NCBI GenBank assembly: GCA_016206585.1
Contig: JACQRE010000153.1
Location: 1-5,910 of the forward strand
DNA length: 5,910 nt
Direction of reading: 5' to 3'
Source: Candidatus Omnitrophota bacterium
GTDB lineage: Bacteria > Omnitrophota > Gorgyraeia > Aquiviventales > Aquiviventaceae
This document shows, piece by piece, positions 1 through 5,810 of this stretch; the first letter of the stretch is position 1; each line of letters begins with the position of its first letter. The notes under the pieces were generated by a model, which was not told where the DNA came from, did no database searches, and saw only the letters and a list, made by a program, of their open reading frames with translations. Made by a program: the position numbers and the translations under genes.

Positions 1-2
1 AT

Positions 3-806
3 TCAGGGGAGGTGAGCGGCGCGCTCGACCTCGTGCTGGAGCAGCTCGCCGAGCAGGCGGAGCGCGAGGAGACGCTGCGGGCGAAAGTCCGGGCCGCCTT
101 CACGTATCCGCTCTTCGTGGCGGTCGTCGGCTGTGCCACGGTCATCTTCCTGATGACCTTCGTCATGCCGCGGCTCTCACAGCTGCTGGTCGGACTCGGA
201 GAGCAGCTGCCGGTTCCCACCAGACTCCTGCTGGCGATCGCGGGGTGGATGGCCTCGGGATGGTTCTGGGCGGGCACCGGCGGACTGGCCGCCGGCGGCG
301 CACTGCTCTGGCGCTTGTCCGGCGAGCCGGGCCGGCTGCTGCTGGACCGCCTGACGCTGCGCGTACCGGGGCTCGGCCAGCTGCTCAAAGAGCTGGAGCT
401 CGCACGGTTCGCCCGGTCGTTCGGCCTGCTGATCAACCACGGGGTGTCGGTCCTGAGAGCGATGGAGGTGGCGATCCCGGTGGTGAACCACCGGGTGATC
501 CGCCGGCAGCTCGAGCGGCTGCCGGAGACGCTACGCCAGGGCAACACCCTCTCCGCCTGCCTGAAGCCGCTGCCCATCAGCACGGCGTTCCTCGTCAATA
601 CCGTGGCGGTGGGCGAGGAGAGCGGCAAGGTGGGCGACGGCCTGACCGAGGTGGCCGCCTACTACGAGCGGGACGTCGAACGGCTGCTCCAGACGATGGC
701 GACGCTGCTGGAGCCGTCGCTCATCGTGGCCGTGGGGTTGGTCGTCGGCTTCATCGTGATTGCCGTCCTGCTGCCGATTTTCGAGATGAGCAGCATTTCC
801 CGTTGA
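3..806 (+). CDS. gspF: Type II secretion inner-membrane platform protein GspF (5' truncated by window edge)
   Basis: GspF is the polytopic inner-membrane platform protein that contacts the GspE ATPase and GspL during pseudopilus assembly. 267 codons are visible. The frame is open to the window's left edge and begins with SGEVSGALDLVL, the conserved Gly-Glu-x-x-Gly-x-Leu segment ending the first GspF domain, so about 130 N-terminal residues are missing (the family is usually about 400 aa). The second domain copy runs from about fragment residue 128 (KELELARFARSFGLLINHGV) to about 220 and repeats the signature as GEESGKVGDGL (204-214). Hydrophobic segments lie near 35-55, 73-103 and 238-260, in the usual GspF/PilC order. 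The GTG at 12 is internal and not a start. The TGA stop (804-806) is the first three bases of a 7-nt repeat unit (see 804-818). PilC of type IV pili is the alternative family; the gspG-K context favours GspF. Confidence 0.95.
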   Translation, partial: SGEVSGALDLVLEQLAEQAEREETLRAKVRAAFTYPLFVAVVGCATVIFLMTFVMPRLSQLLVGLGEQLPVPTRLLLAIAGWMASGWFWAGTGGLAAGGALLWRLSGEPGRLLLDRLTLRVPGLGQLLKELELARFARSFGLLINHGVSVLRAMEVAIPVVNHRVIRRQLERLPETLRQGNTLSACLKPLPISTAFLVNTVAVGEESGKVGDGLTEVAAYYERDVERLLQTMATLLEPSLIVAVGLVVGFIVIAVLLPIFEMSSISR

Positions 807-818
807 CACGTAACACGT
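804..818 (+). repeat. Two-unit heptad repeat remnant at gspF/gspG junction
   Basis: The sequence reads tgacacg then taacacg, two units of a TNACACG heptad. The 15 bases tgacacgtaacacgt are identical to 5870-5884 in the element downstream of gspM. The first unit supplies the gspF stop codon. The second ends against the gspG ribosome binding site. No opposing inverted arm is visible, so this may be a remnant or a single-arm form. Confidence 0.7.
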
Positions 819-823
819 GGAGG
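819..823 (+). promoter_or_regulatory. Ribosome binding site of gspG
   Basis: GGAGG is centred about 8 bases before the ATG at 829, with five bases between them. This strong Shine-Dalgarno sequence decides for ATG 829 over the in-frame GTG at 817, which would lie upstream of it. It is the best ribosome binding site in the window, in keeping with GspG being the most abundant pseudopilin. Confidence 0.8.
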
Positions 824-828
824 AGCAA

Positions 829-1242
829 ATGGCTAGACGGGGTTTTACGTTAATAGAGTTGATGTTGGTGATCGTGATCATCGGGTCGCTGGCCGCCATG
901 GTCGTCCCGCGCCTCACCTCGCGCTTGAAGGGCTCGCAGGAGGATATCGCCCGCGCGGATATCAAGGGCAACCTGACGCTCGCCTTGCGTCTGTACGCGG
1001 TCGACAACCACGGCAGTTACCCGACGACCAGTCAGGGGCTCGCCGCGCTGATGACCAAGCCGGAGAGCCCGCCGGCGCCGCAGAACTGGAAGGGACCCTA
1101 TGTTGAGCAGCCGCCGCTCGATCCGTGGAAGCGGCCGTATGGTTACCGCTACCCAGGGAGCCATCCGCCGTATGAATACGACCTCTACTCACTGGGCGCC
1201 GACGGCAAAGAGAGCGAGGATGATCTTGGGAACTGGCAGTAA
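829..1242 (+). CDS. gspG: Type II secretion major pseudopilin GspG
   Basis: GspG is the major subunit of the periplasmic pseudopilus. The product is 137 aa, normal for the family. A five-residue class III leader, MARRG, precedes FTLIELMLVIVIIG. Cleavage after Gly5 by the prepilin peptidase would give mature Phe1 with the conserved Glu at +5, followed by a hydrophobic helix to about residue 28. GspG landmarks follow in order: SYPTTSQGLAAL (63-74), NWKGPY (86-91), PLDPWKRPYGYRYPG (96-110) and YDLYSLGADG (117-126), ending DDLGNWQ. The last segment is the calcium-binding loop region of the family; it is slightly shorter than the usual glycine-rich GADG...DI.NW form. The start is ATG 829, after a GGAGG. 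The gene is 22 bases beyond gspF and is followed at once by a strong inverted repeat (1245-1340) that could set its expression apart from the minor pseudopilins. Confidence 0.96.
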   Translation: MARRGFTLIELMLVIVIIGSLAAMVVPRLTSRLKGSQEDIARADIKGNLTLALRLYAVDNHGSYPTTSQGLAALMTKPESPPAPQNWKGPYVEQPPLDPWKRPYGYRYPGSHPPYEYDLYSLGADGKESEDDLGNWQ

Positions 1243-1244
1243 AT

Positions 1245-1340
1245 GGGACGAGGGGCAAGGGGCGCGCCCCCACACCAAACTATTCCAGAACGACACAAAG
1301 TCCAAGTTTGGTGTGGGGGCATGGGGCGAGAGGCCGTCCC
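1245..1340 (+). repeat. Long inverted repeat (hairpin) between gspG and gspI
   Basis: The left arm gcccccacaccaaact (1266-1281) is perfectly repeated in inverted form at 1305-1320, giving a 16-bp stem with a 23-nt loop. Outside it, gggacg (1245-1250) pairs with cgtccc (1335-1340), so the whole is a 96-bp imperfect inverted repeat starting two bases after the gspG stop. A second, local palindrome, ggggcgcgcccc (1259-1270), overlaps the left arm and would compete with the long stem. There is no T-tract after the stem, so this is not a standard intrinsic terminator. It could stabilise the gspG message or reduce read-through or translation into gspI; that role is inferred. It has no clear 7-nt period, unlike the other junction elements. 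Confidence 0.85.
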
Positions 1341-1753
1341 TCCACGGTTTCACGTCCTGGCGTCCCGCCCTTCGTTCCTTCGTCGGCTTTACCCTCGTTG
1401 AGGTCCTCCTCAGCATTGCCATCCTCTCGGCCGGCGCCGTGCTGGTCATGCAGGCGCTGGCCCGCGGCGCCTTCGCCCTGAACGCCGCCGAAGCCAGGAC
1501 GACCGTCTACACCTTCGCGGCCGCCAAGCTGGCGGACCTTGAGATCGGATTCGGCCAGGGGTTGATTCCCAAGACGAGCGGAGAGTTCAAGGCCGATGGG
1601 CAGCCCATCCGCTGGCGCCTTGAGACCTCGCCGGTCGCCGAGGAGCCTGAGCTGGAGCTGGTGACCCTGGCGGTGAGCTGGCCGCAAGGACGCCAGCGGC
1701 AGGAGGAACGGTTTACCATGGTCCGTCGGATCAATCCAGAGGAACAACCGTAG
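1313..1753 (+). CDS. gspI: Type II secretion minor pseudopilin GspI
   Basis: This is a minor pseudopilin of the GspI type, expected at the pseudopilus tip with GspJ and GspK. The processing site is SFVG|FTLVEVLLSIAIL, with mature Phe1 and Glu5 and a hydrophobic helix to about residue 48 of the 146-aa form. The C-terminal half (IRWRLETSP..., then ELELVTLAVSWPQG) fits the small GspI beta domain. The start is uncertain. GTG 1313 gives a 25-residue leader but has no Shine-Dalgarno sequence and lies in the right arm of the 1266-1320 stem. The in-frame ATG 1220 overlaps gspG by 23 bases and gives a 56-residue leader containing the translated hairpin. No start codon lies between GTG 1313 and the processing site. 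GspH is the alternative class; length, position and the W-x-x-x-x-SP segment favour GspI. Confidence 0.8.
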   Translation: MGAWGERPSLHGFTSWRPALRSFVGFTLVEVLLSIAILSAGAVLVMQALARGAFALNAAEARTTVYTFAAAKLADLEIGFGQGLIPKTSGEFKADGQPIRWRLETSPVAEEPELELVTLAVSWPQGRQRQEERFTMVRRINPEEQP

Positions 1754-1872
1754 ACAACAGACATGAGACCAGAAACATGAGACCAAAGGCCAGAGGCTTG
1801 CCACGGAAGAACCGCACACCACCGCGGCTTTGGGTCTGTGGTCTCATGTCTCATGTCTCATGTCTCATGTCT
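1752..1872 (+). repeat. Heptad inverted-repeat element, gspI/gspJ junction (unit tctcatg)
   Basis: The right arm holds four perfect copies of tctcatg (1842-1869), preceded by a diverged copy, tctgtgg. The left arm holds five diverged heptads in opposite sense: agacaac, agacatg, agaccag, aaacatg and agaccaa (1752-1786). Paired from the outside in, 29 of 35 positions are complementary. The loop of roughly 50 bases contains further short complementary stretches (ccaaag near 1783, ctttgg near 1828). The element fills the gspI/gspJ gap and extends into gspJ: the gspJ ATG (1867-1869) is the end of the last perfect copy. The gspI TAG stop (1751-1753) overlaps its left end. Confidence 0.85.
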
Positions 1873-2469
1873 TCGCGTGGTTTTACCCTGGTGGAAATGC
1901 TGATCACGACCTCGCTGATGACGCTCGTCGCTGGAGCCATCGTGGCGGCGCTGACGTCCGGCCTCCGCGTGTGGCAGCGGGCCTCGGAAGCCGGTACCGC
2001 GACGCAGAGCGCCCTCGTGGCCTTCGACCAGCTCAACAAAGACATGCGCAGCTACCGCCGCTTCACGCTCGTGCCGTTTGACGGCGCGTACGACGCGTTC
2101 ACGATGCCTATGGTCCAGCGGTCATCGCCGGATCCTTCCGCGTCGAAGGAGCTGGGCGGGCTCACCTATTTTCTCGATAAGCGGCGCCAGGCGCTGTGCC
2201 GGTCCTTTGTGCCATACCGCCTCTCACGGCGGCTGCGGCCCCGGGAGCGGTGCGAACCGGTTCTGGACCACGTGACCCGCCTCCGATTCGAGTATTTCGG
2301 CGCCGAGCAGCCCGAGGCGAGCGCTGACTGGTCAGGGTCCTGGGAGTCCGGTGATCCTCCGATGGCGGTCAAGGTGTCCTTCACGGTCGAGGAACCGGGC
2401 CATCGTCCCACGTCACACTCGTGGCTTGTGTCGTTGGCCCGTCCAACGCCACCGACATCACCACAATGA
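1867..2469 (+). CDS. gspJ: Type II secretion minor pseudopilin GspJ
   Basis: GspJ is a tip pseudopilin that binds GspI and GspK. From ATG 1867 it is 200 aa, usual for GspJ. The leader MSSRG is followed by FTLVEMLITTSLM, with mature Phe1 and Glu5 and a hydrophobic helix to about residue 30. The globular part has the GspJ pattern: a long helix with AFDQLNKDMRSYRRF (52-66), LGGLTYFLDKRRQALCR (96-112), then VTRLRFEYFG (136-145) and a WSGSWES segment before the last strands. The chosen ATG gives a leader almost the same as that of GspG, but it is the end of a tctcatg array and has no Shine-Dalgarno sequence. In-frame ATGs at 1777 and 1846 are alternatives with long leaders encoded by the repeat. 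The TGA stop overlaps the ATG of gspK. Confidence 0.9.
   Translation: MSSRGFTLVEMLITTSLMTLVAGAIVAALTSGLRVWQRASEAGTATQSALVAFDQLNKDMRSYRRFTLVPFDGAYDAFTMPMVQRSSPDPSASKELGGLTYFLDKRRQALCRSFVPYRLSRRLRPRERCEPVLDHVTRLRFEYFGAEQPEASADWSGSWESGDPPMAVKVSFTVEEPGHRPTSHSWLVSLARPTPPTSPQ
2466..2469 (+). promoter_or_regulatory. ATGA start-stop overlap coupling gspJ to gspK
   Basis: The gspJ stop TGA (2467-2469) shares bases with an ATG (2466-2468) in the gspK frame. No Shine-Dalgarno sequence precedes it. Such overlaps commonly allow re-initiation by the terminating ribosome, so this supports ATG 2466 as the gspK start. Further in-frame ATGs at 2484 and 2505, inside the repeat array, remain possible. Confidence 0.6.
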
Positions 2470-3518
2470 ACACGCAGCGTTCAATGTTCAATGTTCAATG
2501 TTCAATGAGGCTTTTACTTCGAACGTTGAACATCGAACATCGAACCAAGACGGGTAGTGTCCTGCTGTATGTCGTGTGGGCCATTGCGCTGCTGAGTCTC
2601 TTCGCCGCCAGCATCGGGTCGCAGGCGCTCTTTTCCCTGGGGCTGACCGAGCGGCTCACCGACCAGCTGCGCGCAGCGTTCCTCGCGCGCGGGGCAGCAC
2701 ACTACGCGGCGTTGACGCTCGCGCAGGATGACACCTCCTCCGTCGACGGCCTGTCGGATGCCTGGGCGAACAGTCCCGGACGGTTTCAGGACCGCCCGCT
2801 GGGCGAGGGGCGGTTCCGGGTCGTCTCCCAGGAGCCCGGGGGGGAGGCGCTGCGCTACGGCCTCTTGGACGAGGAGCGCCGGATCAATCTGAACACCGCA
2901 CCAGCCGACGTGCTGCAGCGGCTCGTCGAGCTGGCCGGGTTGCAGGAGGATGAGGCGGTGGGTGTGGCGGCTGCGATAGAGGACTGGCGCGATGAGGACG
3001 ACCGGGAGCGTCCCCATGGCGCCGAGGGGCTCCACTACCGGTCGCTCCCGAACGGGTATGACTGCCAGGACGGTCCGTTCGAGCACCCCGAGGAACTGCT
3101 GTTGGTGCGCGGTGTGACTCCGGAGCTGTACCGGCGGCTCGAGCCGCACGTCACGGCCTACGGCTCGGGACGCCTCAACCTGAACACCGCGACCCCCCTG
3201 GCGCTGTCATCACTCGGGATGAGCCGGATGGGGCTGGACGGCTTCCTGGCCTACCGAGCAGGCGAGGACGGGCGGGAGGGCACCGGGGATGACCGCCGGC
3301 TGGTGTCCGCCTCGCAGCTGTCCTCGGAACTCGGCCTGTTCGTGCCCGCCGAGGATCTGGCTCGCCTGACCGCGTTGGCGGACGCGGGGTTCCTGGGAGC
3401 AGGCTCCTCGGTGTTCCGAATGACCATTGAGACGCGGCTCACCCGTCCCACGAGCCAGATGACGGTGGAGTGCCTGATGCAGCGCGATGGGACGATCGGC
3501 GTGTGGGAGGAGCGGTAG
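2466..3518 (+). CDS. gspK: Type II secretion minor pseudopilin GspK
   Basis: GspK caps the pseudopilus tip complex. The product is 350 aa from ATG 2466. The leader ends RTKTG|SVLLYVVWAIALLSLFAA (about residues 27-48), with no Glu at mature +5, as expected for GspK, the pseudopilin that usually lacks it. The globular domain shows the family pattern: a hydrophobic segment followed by long helices, INLNTAP (140-146), AAIEDWRDEDDRERPHGAE (169-187), NGYDCQDGPFEHPEELLLV (196-214), and a second RLNLNTAT (236-243), the duplicated helical (SAM-like) repeats of T2SK. The 30-residue leader is unusually long because a heptad inverted repeat (2479-2545) is translated within it; starting at ATG 2505 would give 17 residues. 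The gene overlaps gspJ by four bases and lies 38 bases before the gspL start. Confidence 0.93.
   Translation: MNTQRSMFNVQCSMRLLLRTLNIEHRTKTGSVLLYVVWAIALLSLFAASIGSQALFSLGLTERLTDQLRAAFLARGAAHYAALTLAQDDTSSVDGLSDAWANSPGRFQDRPLGEGRFRVVSQEPGGEALRYGLLDEERRINLNTAPADVLQRLVELAGLQEDEAVGVAAAIEDWRDEDDRERPHGAEGLHYRSLPNGYDCQDGPFEHPEELLLVRGVTPELYRRLEPHVTAYGSGRLNLNTATPLALSSLGMSRMGLDGFLAYRAGEDGREGTGDDRRLVSASQLSSELGLFVPAEDLARLTALADAGFLGAGSSVFRMTIETRLTRPTSQMTVECLMQRDGTIGVWEER
2479..2545 (+). repeat. Heptad inverted-repeat element inside the gspK leader (unit gttcaat)
   Basis: The left arm holds four perfect copies of gttcaat (2479-2506). The right arm holds four diverged inverted units: ttcgaac, gttgaac, atcgaac and atcgaac (2518-2545). 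Of 28 facing positions, 23 are complementary, and the loop is 11 nt. The whole element lies in the gspK reading frame between its coupled ATG and the prepilin cleavage site, so its translation would be removed with the leader peptide. The array is clearly more AT-rich than the flanking genes. Confidence 0.9.
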
Positions 3519-3556
3519 GGTTGTGCGAGGCCGCCGACAGGTGTAATGTATCCGTC

Positions 3557-5095
3557 ATGACGAAACCGGGTCGGATTCCAGAGATGCTGCTCAACGTGGC
3601 CCTGCAGCCGCGGCGCTGGGCGAAGTCGCTCAGCCAGCAGGTGTCCGGGACGGTCAGTGCCACGCTGACCGTGATCGCGCTGGACGGGCAGCGGCTCAAG
3701 CTGTTGCATCTCGAGGGCCCGCCGCGCGCCCGGCGCCTCCTCAAAGCGATGGCGCTGCCGATTCAGGGGCTCAGCACGGAGGAGATCGATCAGAAGCTGC
3801 GCGACTACTGCGCCGCCGAGTCGCTGGCCCCCCGGGATGTCTTCATCGCCAACCCCAACCACCTGTGCACGGTGCGGTTGTTTTCACTCCCATCCGTGGA
3901 TCTCAAGGAGATCCGCGATATCGTGGAGCTCCAGGCGGAAAAGCACACGCCATACGCGAAAGACGAAATCCTGATGGATTTCAACGTGATCGAGCGCGAC
4001 CGCGCCGGGTACTCCAAGGTGCTGCTCGTCATCGCCCACCAGGATGTCATCCACCGCGGCATCCAGCTGGTGCAGCGGTTCGGCTGGATGCTTGAGCGGG
4101 TCGGCTGCGAACTGGAAGGGTTGGTGAGCTGGTTCCGCCTCGTGAAGCGGAATGCCGTGGGCGGTCCGGGGGTCTCCCTGGTGGTCGACGTGGACGGCCA
4201 CACCACGATGCTCGTGGTGATCCAGAACGGCCAGGCGCAGTTCCAGCGCAACCTCGACACCGGGGTGGAGCAGCTGGAGCGCGACCCGGCCCAGGCCGGT
4301 GCGAGGCTGCTCGGAGAGCTGCAGCGATCGGTCGAGGCCCTGGACGTGGAAGGCATCACGGGGAAAGTGCAGGAGCTCCTCCTTACCGGCGCCGTGGATC
4401 GGTTGGGGGCGCTGAAGGCCCAGCTGGAGCAGGGGTTGGGGGTGCCGGTCAGCCTCGTGTCGCCCTGGCAGGGCTGTGAAATCCCTGAGGCGGTGCGCGA
4501 GACGCTAGCACATCTTCCCGATGTGTCGTTCGCCAGCCTGATCGGCCTCTCTGTCGATCACGGCACCATCGACCTGACGCCGCAGGCGACCAAGCTCAGC
4601 CAGGCCTTCGAGGAGCGCGCGAAGGCGCTCGTCCTGCTCGGGCTCCAGTTCATGGGAGCGCTGCTGCTGGCCTGCTTCCTGCTGATGAGCCGCGACCACA
4701 AGGCGAAGCAGTACTACCGGACCCTGCAGACGCTCCACGAGACCGTCGCCCCGGAGGCGGTGCGGATCGAGCAGGGTTTGCAGCAGCTGGAGTTCGTCGA
4801 GGAACAGCTGCGCCATCGCGGCGAGCTCCTGCGGGTGGTCGATGCGCTGGTCAGGATCTCGCCACCGGAAATCGAGTGGAGGTCGGTCGTGTTCACCAAG
4901 GGCGAGGCGGTGGTCCTGAACGGCACCTCGGATCAGCTGCCGAAGGTGTATGAGTTCGCGGGCAGCGTCACCGCCTCGCCGCTGTTCGACGAGGCGGAGA
5001 CCCGGCGGGTCACGAAGCGGCGGGAGGGCGAGCGGGACGTCACGGACTTCGAGCTGCGCTGCCCGTTGGAGAGTGGAGCCCCGCCACCCTCATGA
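3557..5095 (+). CDS. gspL: Type II secretion platform protein GspL (PilM/PilN-like)
   Basis: GspL links the cytoplasmic GspE ATPase to the periplasmic platform. The product is 512 aa from ATG 3557. Residues 30-345 are an actin-like PilM/GspL cytoplasmic domain with SLPSVDLKEIRDIVELQAEK (110-129) and TPYAKDEILMDFNVI (131-145), the PilM-type helix and strand. VVDVDGHTTMLVVIQNG (209-225) resembles a degenerate nucleotide-binding hairpin, and LLLTGAVDRL (274-283) a late actin-like motif. IDLTPQATKL (338-347) resembles the start of PilN. One membrane helix spans about 357-377. A coiled-coil-like stretch (382-435) and a small periplasmic domain (about 440-505) follow. No good Shine-Dalgarno sequence is seen; ATG 3584 is an alternative start. 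It follows gspK by 38 bases. Its TGA overlaps an ATG (5092) opening a short frame across the next repeat. A separate PilM fused to PilN would look much the same. Confidence 0.9.
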   Translation: MTKPGRIPEMLLNVALQPRRWAKSLSQQVSGTVSATLTVIALDGQRLKLLHLEGPPRARRLLKAMALPIQGLSTEEIDQKLRDYCAAESLAPRDVFIANPNHLCTVRLFSLPSVDLKEIRDIVELQAEKHTPYAKDEILMDFNVIERDRAGYSKVLLVIAHQDVIHRGIQLVQRFGWMLERVGCELEGLVSWFRLVKRNAVGGPGVSLVVDVDGHTTMLVVIQNGQAQFQRNLDTGVEQLERDPAQAGARLLGELQRSVEALDVEGITGKVQELLLTGAVDRLGALKAQLEQGLGVPVSLVSPWQGCEIPEAVRETLAHLPDVSFASLIGLSVDHGTIDLTPQATKLSQAFEERAKALVLLGLQFMGALLLACFLLMSRDHKAKQYYRTLQTLHETVAPEAVRIEQGLQQLEFVEEQLRHRGELLRVVDALVRISPPEIEWRSVVFTKGEAVVLNGTSDQLPKVYEFAGSVTASPLFDEAETRRVTKRREGERDVTDFELRCPLESGAPPPS

Positions 5096-5202
5096 GCAGA
5101 AGAAACGCGGGGCTCCAACAGGTCAGGCCCCAGGCTACAAGCTTCACGCTGCAGCCTGCAGCCTGCAGCCTGCAGCCTGCTGTGGCGGGAGCTTCGCGAT
5201 GA
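5092..5202 (+). CDS. Possible 36-codon coupling ORF across the gspL/gspM repeat
   Basis: An ATG at 5092 overlaps the gspL TGA (ATGA, 5092-5095) and opens a 36-codon frame. It ends with a TGA (5200-5202) that itself overlaps the gspM ATG (ATGA, 5199-5202). The peptide begins MSRRNAGLQQ and is largely translated heptad repeat (SFTLQPAACSLQPAV). No domain, signal or membrane segment is evident, so a protein function is doubtful. The frame would let a ribosome leaving gspL pass through the repeat and stop on the gspM start, preserving coupling across the insertion. It may equally be chance: no Shine-Dalgarno sequence serves the first ATG, and gspM has its own. Confidence 0.3.
   Translation: MSRRNAGLQQVRPQATSFTLQPAACSLQPAVAGASR
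5106..5198 (+). repeat. Heptad inverted-repeat element, gspL/gspM junction (unit gcagcct)
   Basis: The right part holds four perfect copies of gcagcct (5151-5178). Directly before them lie four diverged heptads reading as the inverted unit: tcaggcc, ccaggct, acaagct and tcacgct (5123-5150), matching gcaggct at 21 of 28 positions. An outer pair, cgcggggctcc (5106-5116) and ggagcttcgcg (5188-5198), is complementary at 9 of 11 positions, so the element is bounded by its own terminal inverted repeat. Its right end carries the gspM Shine-Dalgarno sequence and abuts the gspM ATG. Confidence 0.85.
5187..5191 (+). promoter_or_regulatory. Ribosome binding site of gspM
   Basis: GGGAG lies seven bases before the ATG at 5199 and supports that start. 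It is part of the outer right arm of the repeat element (5188-5198), so folding of that element would sequester it. Confidence 0.6.
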
Positions 5203-5804
5203 TCAAGGTTCCCAAACTTCCACAGCTGCGCCCGCGCGAGCGGCTGCTGGCGGCCGGCGGCGTGATCATTGTGCTCGCCGTGCTCTTCGACCGCCTCGTC
5301 TTCAATTCCTACCTGCGGCACGCGCAGACCGTCCATCGGGAGACGCAGCGACTGGAGCGGACCCTGAAGCACTACGACCGGCTCCTCCAGCGCAAGGCGC
5401 AGGTGGACGCGCAACTGGGCGCGTATCAGCGGTACCTGCGCGCCCCGATCGCGGATGAGCTGCAGATGGCGATGCTGCTGAAGGAGGTCGAGGGGCTGGC
5501 CGGGGAGACCGGCGTGACGCTCGGGGAGGTCAAGCCGCTGCCCCCTGAGGCCGACGAGCTGAGCCGGCGCTACTCGTTGGACATCCAGTTTGAGTGCACG
5601 CTGGAACGCTGGGTGGATTTCGTGACGCGGGTCGAAACCTCGCCGTCGCTGTACCAGATCCTGCGGGCGACCCTGGCGGCGGATGAGGATCTGCCGGACC
5701 GGCTGGCGGCCTCGCTGCGGGTCACGAGCAAGTCAGTTCGTGTCCCCGACACGACCGGTCCTGTGGCGCGAGGCACAAACGATGCGAAGACGGCAGTCCG
5801 ATAA
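5199..5804 (+). CDS. gspM: Type II secretion platform protein GspM (PilO-like)
   Basis: This is a bitopic inner-membrane protein that would partner GspL in the platform, as PilO does with PilN. The product is 201 aa from ATG 5199, chosen for its Shine-Dalgarno GGGAG and because the upstream in-frame codons are repeat sequence. A basic cytoplasmic N-terminus (MIKVPKLPQLRPRERL) precedes one membrane helix (about 17-35), a charged coiled-coil-like helix (about 38-80), and a ferredoxin-like periplasmic domain (about 85-180). That domain contains LLKEVEGLAGETGVTL (93-108), then LDIQFECTLERWVDFVTRVE (127-146) and LRATLA, the usual PilO order. The C-terminus from about 182 is polar and probably disordered. 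PilO and GspM share this plan; the position after gspL supports the GspM role. Confidence 0.85.
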   Translation: MIKVPKLPQLRPRERLLAAGGVIIVLAVLFDRLVFNSYLRHAQTVHRETQRLERTLKHYDRLLQRKAQVDAQLGAYQRYLRAPIADELQMAMLLKEVEGLAGETGVTLGEVKPLPPEADELSRRYSLDIQFECTLERWVDFVTRVETSPSLYQILRATLAADEDLPDRLAASLRVTSKSVRVPDTTGPVARGTNDAKTAVR

Positions 5805-5810
5805 CGCGCG

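Noticed and set aside
12..14. GTG as the start of gspF
   Set aside because: The frame stays open to the window edge, and the codons before it (Ser-Gly-Glu) complete the conserved GspF signature, so the gene is cut by the window and does not start here.
817..819. GTG as the start of gspG
   Set aside because: It lies before the Shine-Dalgarno GGAGG and would give a longer leader. ATG 829 has ideal spacing and a standard MARRG leader.
1243..1400. Open frame from the ATG at 1243, just after the gspG stop
   Set aside because: It is in a different frame from the GspI processing site, shows no prepilin or other motif, and stops at about 1400 within gspI. It is a by-product of the hairpin region.
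3522..3549. Promoter before gspL (ttgtgc ... tgtaat or taatgt)
   Set aside because: The -35-like match is poor, and the better -10-like hexamer is only 14 bases from it. The 38-base gap within a co-oriented operon needs no promoter.
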